Shown here: positions 1-8,999 of the stretch, in pieces
Layout: every line of letters begins with the position of its first letter
Position numbering within the stretch: the first letter of the stretch is position 1
Assembly (NCBI GenBank): GCA_001275005.1
Contig: JWZX01003376.1
Location: 1-49,735 of the forward strand
Source of the DNA: Chrysochromulina tobinii
Lineage: Eukaryota > Haptophyta > Prymnesiales > Chrysochromulinaceae
Reading direction: 5' to 3'
Length of the DNA: 49,735 bases
Position numbers and translations under genes: made by a program
The notes under the pieces: model-generated
The model's input: only the letters and a program-made list of their open reading frames with translations
Told to the model about the DNA's origin: nothing
The model's database searches: none

Positions 1-10
1 ACATCGAAAT

Positions 11-54
11 ACATGCAAGATACATGCAGGATACATGCAGGATACATTAGGATA
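11..54. repeat. 11-bp tandem repeat at window start
   Basis: About four copies of an 11-bp unit close to acatgcaggat, the last one degenerate, run along the left edge. Just after it (about 61-101) a second pair of similar strings (ataggaaacc followed by a C-run) recurs. This is simple intergenic repeat; no function can be assigned. Confidence 0.7.
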
Positions 55-945
55 CGTATTGTATAGGAAACCACCCCCAATTTGTATATAGGAAACCCCC
101 CGTCACCCCCCCGAGCACCTCGGGGCTCTGGAAGGCCAACCCCAACCCGACTACAACCCGATCAACCGCCCAAGTGTGCCGAACCCTAGCCGAGCCGACC
201 CAGCACCCCGACTGAGATGAGTCGCTGAAGCACACTGGAGAGTCAGACACAGAAAGTGCGGGAAGAGGTTACGACCTCTTAAGTCATCTTGTTTCATGGA
301 CAGTGAGAGCCGCCCAGCGTTTCGTCACCGATTTCCACAGTTTCCTGTGGGGGGAATCCTGAGGAGGGAAGAGACTCAAGAGCGTGTCTAACGGTTGACA
401 TCCCATGTCGACCGCCTGTATGCTTCCATTGTATGAGGAGCCGGTGTGTGAATGGAACCGGCCGGTTGTGTATTTGTCGCAGGCTCCGCACCGCGTTGCA
501 CGCGGTCTGGCTCGCGTGATGTCGATTCGATCGTTTCACGCAGGGTTTCACGTATCACGGTTGCTTGCGTGCCGTCTCCTCAAGCTTAACAGTAACACTC
601 CTGGCACCGCGTCGTACAAAATTGATGTCGCGCGCGTCTCGTCCGCTCGCCGCGGTTCCGGCTTCCGCCCCGCCCCAGGGGATGACCCTCGAGGGTGCGC
701 GGCGCGGTGTAACGCTTTTTTGGCTATAGCTACTAGGGGGTAGGGGACCGTCCCTACGCGGGACCCTTAATACGATTGTATACACCGACGTAAATATTTA
801 CGATTGTTCCTCGATCTACACGGACCCGTCGTCTATTCTACGCGTCACGACGACGATGGCTCACGGCGCGTGACCGCTGTTCGGAAGCTGCTTCCTCTCT
901 CTACATGATTGTACGCTTAGTATGATTGGCTACCGATTGGATACT
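55..945. other. Intergenic, no gene seen
   Basis: Several short open frames occur on both strands, but none shows a recognisable domain, biased composition or plausible splice partners. The stretch lies downstream of the EF-hand gene that ends at 946 on the minus strand, so its right part probably holds that gene's 3' UTR. Confidence 0.5.
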
Positions 946-3637
946 TCACGCCTCCACAGCCTTTTTGCTGAACGATCCGTCTTGGCTTTTTTCCGTTTTG
1001 CTGAACGATCCGTCTTGGTCCGTTGAAGGCTCCGTGCTGTTGCGGCGGGTGCGAGGCGATTCAGCAGTCTTTGAAGGCGACTTGACGCCGCCCCGGCGCT
1101 TGGCTTCGATTCGAGCAGCAAACTCCGCTTTTTCTTGAGCTGCTGCTTGCTTCTTCTCTTCGATAATTGCGAGCCTGGCCGCCTTGGCGGCCTCTTTGGC
1201 CTGCGCTTTCTCCTGCGCTTCCATCTCCTTGCGCTCTGCGCGCTCCCTTTGTGCCACCTCCTCGGCCTCCTGCAGCTTCTTCCACTCTGCCTGCCTGGTC
1301 TTGACCTGATCGGTTAGCTCCTTAATAGTCTCGCCATAGCGCTTGAGAGTGTGCTTCATGTCCTCCGTTTCGTTCTGAAGCCTCTTCAAAGCCACGCGGA
1401 CCTCCTCAGCTGTGATAGCACCATCATTGTCGGTGTCAAACGAGCTAAAAAGTTCGTCGATTTCAGTCGTCCTCACCCCCTCCACCCCTAATTTCAGGAC
1501 GCATGTGCGAAACTGCGGCGGCGGGACTCGTTGGCGCGCACGCTGTCAGAATACGAGGCGAGCGGAACGGTGGAGACATGCCGCGGGAGATAACGGCATC
1601 GCTCGTTCGAAATTCGTCGAGTCGGGGAGTTACCTCATCCTTGTCAAGTCGGCCGTCCCCGTTCACGTCCCACTGTTTGACAATGTCGCCGGGCTTGAGA
1701 CCTTTCTTCACGGCTATCGCACCAATTTGAACGCCCACACTCTTAGAGTTCGCCTTCTCAATTGCCTTCTTTGCACCCTCGAGCTCTCCAGTGAGAGATG
1801 CCAACGCTTCATACTCCTTCGCCTGCTTCCGCAGCGCTTCCACTTCAAGTAACATGTTGGCCTTGTCCACGGATGCAAGTGCCGCCTCGTTCTGAAGCCT
1901 CTTGAGCGCAATCTTGATCTCGCCAACGTCGAGTGCACCGGACTTGTCCAGGTCCAGATCGTTGAAGAGCGCGTCAACTTCCGAGATGACTAGCCCGGCG
2001 TGCAGTTCCGTGGGTAGGAGCTTGCGCACGTTCTGGCGGAACTCCATGGGGCTAATTTCTCCGTCTCCATTTGGGTCCCATTCGCGCATCAAGTCAGCAA
2101 CCACAACCTTTCTCTTCTGAAGAGCCTCGCCCATCTGCACTGTAAGTGGCTTCCTACCTCTGATTGCTTTTGTTTCCAAGTCCAACGCCTTCCCAAACAG
2201 TTCGTTTGCAACCTTCCTTATGGTACCCGACGGCAAGAGCTCATCCACCCTGGACTTTTTGCTTCCTTCATCTTTCTTAGTTTTGGAGGCCTGGTTCATC
2301 TTCATCACCGACTGACCTGCCGTTTTTTTCATCTTAAAGCTTCCTGTCGCTGGCGTTTCGACGGCCGACGATGGTACCCCTTCTCCGACGCCCGAAAACG
2401 TGATAGCGTCTGTTGGATTGGAAGCAGTGGGGCTCGTTAACGCCTTCTGGCTTCGATGGAATGAATCGGAGTTTCTACTCCCTGCTGGCGTTCGTCCCTG
2501 CGGACCTCCGCTTCCGCCAGATCGCTCGCTCTTAGGAGTCCTGCGGCTCGACGAAGACGCTTCATTGAATTCGTCTGACAGGCTGCCCCGAGGCGTGAGG
2601 CTCACACGAGGATCAATATCATCGTCCGCCTCTCGCCGCTGCGCCAATCGCCTATCGGTTAAGCCCGTCGAGAATGGCCTAGCGGGCTTTGGACGCTGAT
2701 GTTCTCCGACAAATGCCGACGCCGTGCGCGGCCGAAAGGGAATCGAGTCGGCGTGAGGCACGTTTGTCTCACGAATCAATCGGACGCCATCTTCGTTCCG
2801 GTTGGCAGTAATCCAGCCAATGGGCCCACACTTGGCATTCATGCCCCATGGGTTGCCCACAAGCATTACGCAGACGCGTAGCGTTCCCTCTAAAAGCTTC
2901 CTTGATTCGACGACATGCAGTTTCGTGCCTTCCTCAAGCTGTGTGACAAACTTGGAGGTCAGCTCAAATTTCTCACGCACCTTGGTTGGGGTTGCCACCT
3001 CGTATAGAGGACGCGCATAGATGTGAATATTGGCAATGCCATCTGCAGTCGTGGCCGTCAACCAGCCAAGAAGCTTACCATTCGACTCGAGCATAATGCA
3101 GGCACGCTCCGTGCCGTCAGGAAGCGAACGCGTTGACAGCACGCGCAATCGCTGAAACGGACGCAGGTGGGCCACAACGTCTGAGTCCAGCTCGTACGTC
3201 TTGTGCACGCTCATCTGGTAAGAAGCTCGACGTTTAGCCGTCCCCGCCCAAGGTTCGGCAACCTCCATGAGCGGCTGTGACTTGAGCCAGAGGTTTGCGA
3301 CCACATTACTCTTGGACGCAACCTTGTGCAGGCTCTCGGGCGGTGCGTCCTTCCATAAGGGCAGGAAGGGATTGTGAACTGGAGACGCCGTATCAATCGG
3401 AGCAGCAGATGTTTTGCTGGGCGATGATGGGTTGTGCAATTCGTGAGCATCCAGAGGCCATCTATGATTGCGGGTGCTCTTGGGGCTGATCAATGGCTGT
3501 GGCTCGCTGGGCCCAGCGGACGTGGCCGCAAATCTTGACGACAATCTTGACGTGGCCACGTCGTAGGGAGTCTGTAGCTCAATCTTGGGACGCGGTGTGG
3601 CAACCCAAGCCTGATTGCGCACTGACCACTGCGGCAT
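946..3637 (-). CDS. Spliced EF-hand protein with SH3b-like repeats
   Basis: Two exons, complement of 1634-3637 and 946-1512, give about 856 residues. The 121-bp intron (1513-1633) has donor GAG|GTAACT and acceptor CCGCAG|TTTCGC in phase 0. The join restores DKDE|FRTCVLKLG, which matches the ME-FRQNVRKLL segment of the first EF module. Four EF-hand loops are visible: DPNGDGEISPME (about 519), DLDKSGALDVGE (561), DVNGDGRLDKDE (657) and DTDNDGAITAEE (693), arranged as two duplicated pairs. Upstream (about 2790-3240) lie two repeats of the form YELDSDVVAHLRPFQRLRVL...GWLTA, which resemble SH3b-like modules. A charged coiled coil and a repeated QDGSFSK end the protein. ATG 3637 is chosen because the frame further upstream only offers a GTG. 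It is a probable calcium sensor or scaffold; target unknown. Confidence 0.85.
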
Positions 3638-3845
3638 TCTAGAGGTTCCAATCCAGCGGCAGTCCACGACCAAGTACAGCACAGGGTACTTGAAGGAAGG
3701 CGCGTTCGTCCCCCTCGAGGGCGCGGTACAGAACAGTCCACCACTGAATGGTGTTTTGTGCGACGCGCGCGTGCGAACACGAGTTGAAGGAGAATTGGGT
3801 TTTGTGGGTGAGCCGTTTCACGGATAGGCAGCCGACACAACGCGT

Positions 3846-3876
3846 CCGGGTACAGTACCGGGTACAGTACCTGGTA
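3846..3876. promoter_or_regulatory. Tandem GGGTACAGTACC in divergent promoter
   Basis: Two adjacent near-identical copies of gggtacagtacc, each containing the palindrome GTACNGTAC, sit between the divergent starts of the EF-hand gene (3637) and the small plastid protein (4022). The location suggests a regulatory element shared by both genes, but this is inference. Confidence 0.3.
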
Positions 3877-4021
3877 TAGTTTTGGTTCTGACGAGCCTCT
3901 TCCCCGACTATTTTACTCGTCGCTTAATAATTTACGTACGGAAGGAGCGCGGGAACCGAGAAGGCACCATTTCACGTTGAAAGGTCGTGGCGCACCTCCT
4001 CCCTGGCGAACCTTCGATTCC

Positions 4022-4300
4022 ATGGCTTCGGGCGGCCGCACCACTGTTTGGGCCCTTGTGCTGTCTACTGCTTCAGCAATGCAGCTTTTGCGAGCGCCGG
4101 TCCGCGCACTGCATCGCCCGACCACCCAGCAGTGGCGTGTCCCCGCTAGCCCAAGCCTCGGGCCGCCTCTTCCAACACCGCCTCAAGAAGAGGGGGACTC
4201 ACTCTACAACACCCCAAAGCTGGAATTTGATGCCTTCACGGTGCTCGCTATTCTCGGTGGTGCCATCGCCTTCAACTTCTTCGTCCTCGCAAATCTGTGA
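4022..4300 (+). CDS. Small plastid-targeted single-pass membrane protein
   Basis: The predicted protein has 92 residues. It starts with a signal peptide (MASGGRTTVWALVLSTASA) ending in an ASA-type cleavage site, then a basic, Ser/Pro-rich stretch (QLLRAPVRALHRP), which together resemble the bipartite targeting signal of secondary plastids. The mature part is short: an acidic segment (EEGDSLYNTPKLEFDAF) and one C-terminal transmembrane helix (TVLAILGGAIAFNFFVLANL). Size and topology recall the low-molecular-weight subunits of the photosystems or cytochrome b6f, but I do not recognise a family. The ATG at 4022 is preferred because the frame has only a TTG further upstream. It diverges from the EF-hand gene with 384 bp between the starts. 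Confidence 0.65.
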   Translation: MASGGRTTVWALVLSTASAMQLLRAPVRALHRPTTQQWRVPASPSLGPPLPTPPQEEGDSLYNTPKLEFDAFTVLAILGGAIAFNFFVLANL

Positions 4301-4844
4301 GCGAGCCTCAACGAGCACGGCAGTGCATGTGCAGACGGACCAGTCCGTCCAGGCGTGATTTGTATGTCGTACTCAAGCCATGAGTAATAGCATGATACTT
4401 TTACATGATACTTTTCCCTGGGATGTCATGTGTAATACGGTGACGCGCACACTGCATACACGGAACGTTATTAAGTGTTTACATCAGGCGCACATACCGG
4501 AAGCCAGCACGCGGGGCAGTCACGCCACCAACGACACGCGCACGCCACCTCAGGTCAGTCCAACACTCAGTCCTCTCCACCCCCCCACCGCACTCCGAAC
4601 GCTCACGCGGCAGATGGGGCACGATACGTCAACGTGACACATGAAGAGGCGGCCGAAGAGCCCGCGGCAACCACCGAGGCCGGCACTGAAGGCGCAGGAA
4701 CCAGCCGGCCGAGACGCCCACGTGGACACCCTCGCCTCAACCTAACCGCCGCACTCCATGGTTGCGGCGCACTCACAGGCGAACGCGCCATCCCGTCGCG
4801 CGCATACGATACGGTGCCCAGAACCCACGGAAAGCGCTTAAATT
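4301..4844. other. Intergenic, no gene seen
   Basis: The stretch between the 3' end of the small plastid protein and the 3' end of the GT25-like gene on the opposite strand. The open frames here run through low-complexity Pro/Thr/His-rich sequence and have no domain. It probably holds the two convergent 3' UTRs. Confidence 0.5.
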
Positions 4845-5094
4845 CCAGAACTAAATCCACGGAACGCCACAGGCACCCACCTGTTCAGAAGCTGTTGGTG
4901 TGCATGGCTAATTCATCCACTGATGACCTGTCTCACTCGGGCAATCACGCCTCGCCCCAGAGCCTAAAATCCAGAACTAAACCCACGGAACGCCACAGGC
5001 ACCCACCCGTTCAGAAGCTGTTGGTGGCATGGCTAATGGCATGGCTGATTCCACTGATGACCTGTCTCGGGCAATCTCGCCTCGCCCCAGAGCC
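4845..5094. repeat. 126-bp tandem duplication over a gene end
   Basis: Two adjacent copies, 4845-4970 and 4971-5094, begin with ccagaactaa and end with ctcgccccagagcc; they differ by a few substitutions and small indels. The stop codon used by the minus-strand glycosyltransferase (4977-4979) lies inside the second copy, and the equivalent triplet is present again in the first copy. The last codons and the 3' UTR of that gene are therefore duplicated. Confidence 0.85.
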
Positions 5095-7079
5095 ACTATA
5101 TGACGTGCGATGTGCAAGCTGCTCGCCACCTGGTCATTGTCATGTGCGAGCGCCAGCAAGCGCTGCCCAAAGACGTGAGGCATGCAACGCGCCATTTGGA
5201 TTGTGGAAGGGCGAATCTGCTCCGCCGTCCTTGGTGGCGTCTCCTGAAGCCGCAACGCCTTGAGCAACGCGGGGATGCGCTCCACCCGCACAAGTAGCCC
5301 GGCGGCTCGCTGGGCATACGGGCACGGGCACGGCGTGATCTCGGATGTGATCTCGGAGCCATTCCGCGGGTGCTCTGACAGTCCTTCTGTGTGCCCGATG
5401 GCCGCCGGCCGCTCGGCGCCGCGCAGCGCCTGGAGCCACGCATCCGACTGGGTGTCGGTATTGGCACCTGCTTCCTCTGTATGAGCACCATGCCCCATGA
5501 GGCACGAGAGCTGCCGAAAGAGCTGAAGCCGTGCTTTGCGACGTAACGACGGCACGGGGTCGGCAGTCATGCCGATGCTGCCTCGCAGTGTGAGCAGAGT
5601 AACATCGGGCGTGCCGACGCGGGGGACCGGGTCGCTCCTCTTGCCCTTCTTCTCGCCGAGAGAGCCCGATGATGATGATGGTGATTGGATGGCCGCATTG
5701 ATGGCTGTGGAGTTGGTCTCTTCGCGCTTCATTCGGTCGATGAGCAGCAGCGCACTCCGAAGCAGCTCGGAGGTCGCATTCGGCACACTCTGAAGCAGCA
5801 GAAATGGGAGGGGCAGCACCAATGCGTATGCTGGGGCACCTGCCTGCAAGGTCCCATCGTCACGCAGGCCCACCGCTGCTAAGCGGAGCGCACGCTCAGT
5901 GGCCGAGTCGATGGTGACGTCGAGGACCTGCACGTGAGCAGGTAGTCCCAACCGCCCAGCCCCAGGCAGCAGCAGTGCTGAGGGACTGGAACTGCCGCCC
6001 GAGCGATGCCTTCGAGTACTGCGCTCGGCACGGCGCTCGTAGTTGTGCTCCAGCATGCTTGCGCTCGAGCCAGACGACATCGCCCCGAGCGCCTCAATGC
6101 AGTCGGTATCGTTCCCACCATCCGCACCGACGGAGTACACGTGCAGAGGCACCGTCGTCAGGGCGGTGCCGCGCAGCAGCATCCACGATCGCCTCCAATT
6201 GTTGAAGACAAACGCGCGAGCCGTGCGCTTGTACTTGGCATGTTCGAAATGTGCGCCGTCAGCGGGCTGTGTCAGCAGCGGCTGCGTGACGTAGGAGCCG
6301 CTCACATTGAACAGTATCTGGTCTGCGACGGGGTAGAGCTGAGAGGTCATGTCGATGGTAACATCGGCGCCGAGGCGCGGCCAGTTCGGCCAGAAGCGTC
6401 GAAGCAACGTGCTCGCGCCCTGCCGACTGACGGCGTAGGCGGCGGCCGACCAATAGGGGCGCACCCACGTCTGGTTGGCAATCACTTCGCGTCCAGGCGT
6501 GAAGGGCCAGGAGAGACCGCGCAATGAGTCGCGCAGCACGATGGGTGCAGGTGTGGTGCCACGTCCGCTGCGATTGGGGTGTGAGGCTCGAGCCTCCGCG
6601 CTCTTGAGGCGGCCATGGAGGTGGCGCAGGTACGGGATCTCGGCGATGATGGCCGCTTGGAGGACGTGCCAGTGGCGTGGCATGACGTCGAGGAGCGCAC
6701 GAAGCGCATCGTGCGGCGAGGAGAGCAGCATGGAGCATTCTGCATCCTCCTCAAAGATGGCAAATGCCAGCGATCCGGATTCGTATCCCGCTGCCATGGC
6801 GCGCAGATGCGATGACAGGATGGCGAGCTCGAGCTCGTGCACGGCAAATGTTGTCAGGTGAACGAACGGGTACCGGTACAAAAGGCGCGCTCCGGTGCTG
6901 AGCCGTGCGGATCCATTCGTCTCGATGCGAATCTCCGTGCGCCTCGTCGCCCGAATGCAATTCATCTTGGGCACAAGGACCTCGAGTTTTCGTCGGAGCG
7001 GCACGCAATGCCGCTCAGGGTCCATCATGATGACGTAGGATGGCACGTCGACGGCCGCGTGCGTCGAGACGGTCGGCAT
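4977..7079 (-). CDS. GT25-like glycosyltransferase
   Basis: One uninterrupted frame of 700 residues. The N-terminal 300 residues look like the LPS/collagen glycosyltransferase family 25: a start of the type YVIMMDPER, a SSHLRAM segment, an acidic metal-site-like IFEEDAE near residue 105, and AYAVSRQGASTLL, matching the GT25 pattern in which a Ser/Arg-Gly-Ala helix follows the active-site region. PVADQILF follows. Residues after about 300 match nothing I know and may be a second, lineage-specific domain. No signal peptide or membrane anchor is visible, so an upstream exon or another start is possible. It would transfer a hexose to protein or glycan in the secretory pathway, if it is targeted there. 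Divergent from the LRR gene. Confidence 0.65.
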   Translation of the reverse strand: MPTVSTHAAVDVPSYVIMMDPERHCVPLRRKLEVLVPKMNCIRATRRTEIRIETNGSARLSTGARLLYRYPFVHLTTFAVHELELAILSSHLRAMAAGYESGSLAFAIFEEDAECSMLLSSPHDALRALLDVMPRHWHVLQAAIIAEIPYLRHLHGRLKSAEARASHPNRSGRGTTPAPIVLRDSLRGLSWPFTPGREVIANQTWVRPYWSAAAYAVSRQGASTLLRRFWPNWPRLGADVTIDMTSQLYPVADQILFNVSGSYVTQPLLTQPADGAHFEHAKYKRTARAFVFNNWRRSWMLLRGTALTTVPLHVYSVGADGGNDTDCIEALGAMSSGSSASMLEHNYERRAERSTRRHRSGGSSSPSALLLPGAGRLGLPAHVQVLDVTIDSATERALRLAAVGLRDDGTLQAGAPAYALVLPLPFLLLQSVPNATSELLRSALLLIDRMKREETNSTAINAAIQSPSSSSGSLGEKKGKRSDPVPRVGTPDVTLLTLRGSIGMTADPVPSLRRKARLQLFRQLSCLMGHGAHTEEAGANTDTQSDAWLQALRGAERPAAIGHTEGLSEHPRNGSEITSEITPCPCPYAQRAAGLLVRVERIPALLKALRLQETPPRTAEQIRPSTIQMARCMPHVFGQRLLALAHDNDQVASSLHIARHIVALGRGEIARDRSSVESAMPLAMPPTASERVGACGVPWV

Positions 7080-7379
7080 CGATCATGAACGCCGACGGCC
7101 GCCTCGCAGCCGCGAGCGGGCGAGGGTGACGTTGTGCGAAAGATAGATATTGGATATATCGCATGCAACAACATGCATGCGTACAAGATACGGTGCTCGC
7201 GATCTCTTGGACTTCTCATACTGCATTCCGTCGCCCCGAGGGCGTGCAAAAAGGCGCTGTTTCGGGCGAATTGCGCTGCTGCATGCAGGACACCGCGAAG
7301 CGATGCATCTCGTTCGGTTGCTTCCGGCGGACTCCGCCCGGCTCTTGCCCTCTGCCGGGAGCTCCGAGGGCGTGGAGCG

Positions 7380-8473
7380 ATGCGAGGTAGTCACAAATCC
7401 CTGGGCGGGCGAACCTGCGTTGCCGCGGTGATGTGTGCGGCACTATCCGCCGTAGCTGATTACGTGGTCGACCGTGATGTTGTACGTCAGCGGCCGGGCC
7501 ATTGGCGTTGCTCGCAGCATCACCTCGCAGCATCGCTGGACCAGGCACTGCAGACCAACTACTCTACGCTTGGGTGGTCGGCGGACCTCGTCGCGCCGCT
7601 CATGGCGGACATGAGGAAGTGCCAGGAGCTCGTGCTGGATCAGATCCTGCAGCGGTCGGATTATATGTCGCCACTAGTCACTGCGCTTACGGCAAGCTGC
7701 GCTCGACCTGCGCATGAGTTTCGACTGCTCGTCGTGAACATGGACGGCAGCCTCTTGGGCGACACAGGCATTGCGACGTTCGCTCCTGTGCTGAGTGCGT
7801 GCACAACCATCGAATCCTTGTCATGCGCTTAGGCAGCCGCCTCGGCGACCACGGCGCATTGGCGCTGGGCGCCGCACTGCAGTTGCACCCGAACCTGCGG
7901 GTGCTCGATCTCGGCGGCAATGCGATCGGTGATGAAGGCGCGGCGGGGCTCGGCGCCTCTGTGCTACGCAGCCGGGGCGATGGGACCTTGGTTTTGCCCC
8001 TGACGGATTTGCGCCTGCATGACAACCTGATCGGCGCCACTGGGGCCGTCGCGCTGGCTGATGAGCTCCGCAATTCTCCAGCTCGCCTCGAGAGCCTCAT
8101 GCTCGATGGGAATCCGGTGGGCGACATCGGCGTGATGGCGCTCGCACTCGCGCTGCGGGGATGGCCACATGGCACGCTGCGCCGCCTCGGCCTCGTCTCG
8201 ACCAATGTAAGCGACCTTGGGATTGACGCCTTGCTGACTGCTCTGCGCGAGGCGCGCAATCCGCCGCCTCTTGAGACGATCACTCTCGAGGGCAATCCTG
8301 GCGTATCCGAGGCGATGCTCCTCCGAGTGGAGGCGGCGCTCGTGCGGCCAACGGAGGCGAGCAGCAGCAGCAGCAGCAGCACGCGCGCGGACGACCACGT
8401 GCTGCGAATCGTGCCGCCGACAGGGCTTTTCCCGGTGCATGCAGCGCGTCCAGGACAGCCGAATTTCGTCTGA
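7380..8473 (+). CDS. LRR protein (ribonuclease-inhibitor type), frame broken
   Basis: The gene is read in two frames. From ATG 7380 (MRGSHKSLGG, with a hydrophobic CVAAVMCAALSAVA) the first frame runs to a stop at 7832. The second continues to 8473. Repeats of about 28 residues are clear: LLGDTGIATFAPVLSA, RLGDHGALALGAAL, AIGDEGAAGLGASV, LIGATGAVALADEL, PVGDIGVMALALAL, NVSDLGIDALLTAL, the NLRC3/RNI pattern. The break lies at about 7820-7828, in the middle of a repeat: removing two bases (or adding one) turns TIESLSC...LGSRLGDHG into a repeat of normal length. About 363 residues once corrected. A protein-interaction scaffold of unknown partner. This is either an assembly indel or a damaged gene. 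Confidence 0.7.
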
Positions 8474-8520
8474 GCCTAGATATTTGTCATTGTCTCGGAC
8501 CGGTCGTCTGAGCCTAGATA
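8467..8520. repeat. 16-bp direct repeat at LRR gene 3' end
   Basis: The string cgtctgagcctagata is present at 8467-8482 and again at 8505-8520. The first copy contains the TGA stop of the LRR gene. The repeats lie between the convergent 3' ends of the LRR gene and the OB-fold gene. Confidence 0.8.
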
Positions 8521-8538
8521 CGTAGTCTTAGCTAAAAT

Positions 8539-8877
8539 TCAGGAAATTTGTGTCCGCATCAATGTGGCAGGAAGCAACACACTCGCCGCATCCATAAATG
8601 TGCGTCGCTGCTGCTTCTTTACAGCCCCCACAACGACAACATCCATCCCAGCGCTCAGAACGCCGATGACATCACGTCCGCCTTCGTCGACGTGCTCCAG
8701 CTGCACGATGAGCTTCGCGCCGTTGGCAGCAATATCCAGTCGGCCGAGCGCAAGATCTAGCAGCACGCACTTGCCAGCAACACGGACCGTCCGGCCTACA
8801 AAGGCGGCAGGGTCGAAGATGACTGCCTGTACAGTCACGTCGTGGTCCACAGCGAGTGCCGTGGGAGCCACAGACAT
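8539..8877 (-). CDS. Small OB-fold protein, RPA3/TEN1-like
   Basis: The predicted protein has 112 residues. The pattern FVGRTVRVAGKCVLLDLALG, then KLIVQLEHV and GMDVVVVGAVKKQ, is the five-strand OB-fold layout seen in small single-stranded DNA-binding subunits such as replication protein A 14-kDa (RPA3) and TEN1 of the CST telomere complex. The length fits either, and I cannot separate them by eye. The ATG at 8877 (aagaaaATGtct) is preferred because the frame extends further upstream only through a TTG, into the promoter shared with the ABC1 kinase gene at 9000. It would act in DNA replication or telomere maintenance if the assignment is right. Confidence 0.55.
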   Translation of the reverse strand: MSVAPTALAVDHDVTVQAVIFDPAAFVGRTVRVAGKCVLLDLALGRLDIAANGAKLIVQLEHVDEGGRDVIGVLSAGMDVVVVGAVKKQQRRTFMDAASVLLPATLMRTQIS

Positions 8878-8999
8878 TTTTCTTGAGAGGGTGTGAATAT
8901 GTGCGTCGAGGAGGCGAGTGACGGGGATGGTACATGTAGGAACCCCAACCCGAGTGTTGATCAACAGCCCATACTCTGCCAATTCACACTCCTGGTGAG

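Noticed and set aside
405-743. Small open frames at the left edge as possible genes
   Set aside because: Overlapping frames on both strands, no domain, no start context, and sequence dominated by promoter- or UTR-like repeats.
7134-7379. N-terminal extension of the LRR gene
   Set aside because: The residues match no domain, and the region is the shared promoter with the GT25-like gene; ATG 7380 begins a plausible hydrophobic leader.
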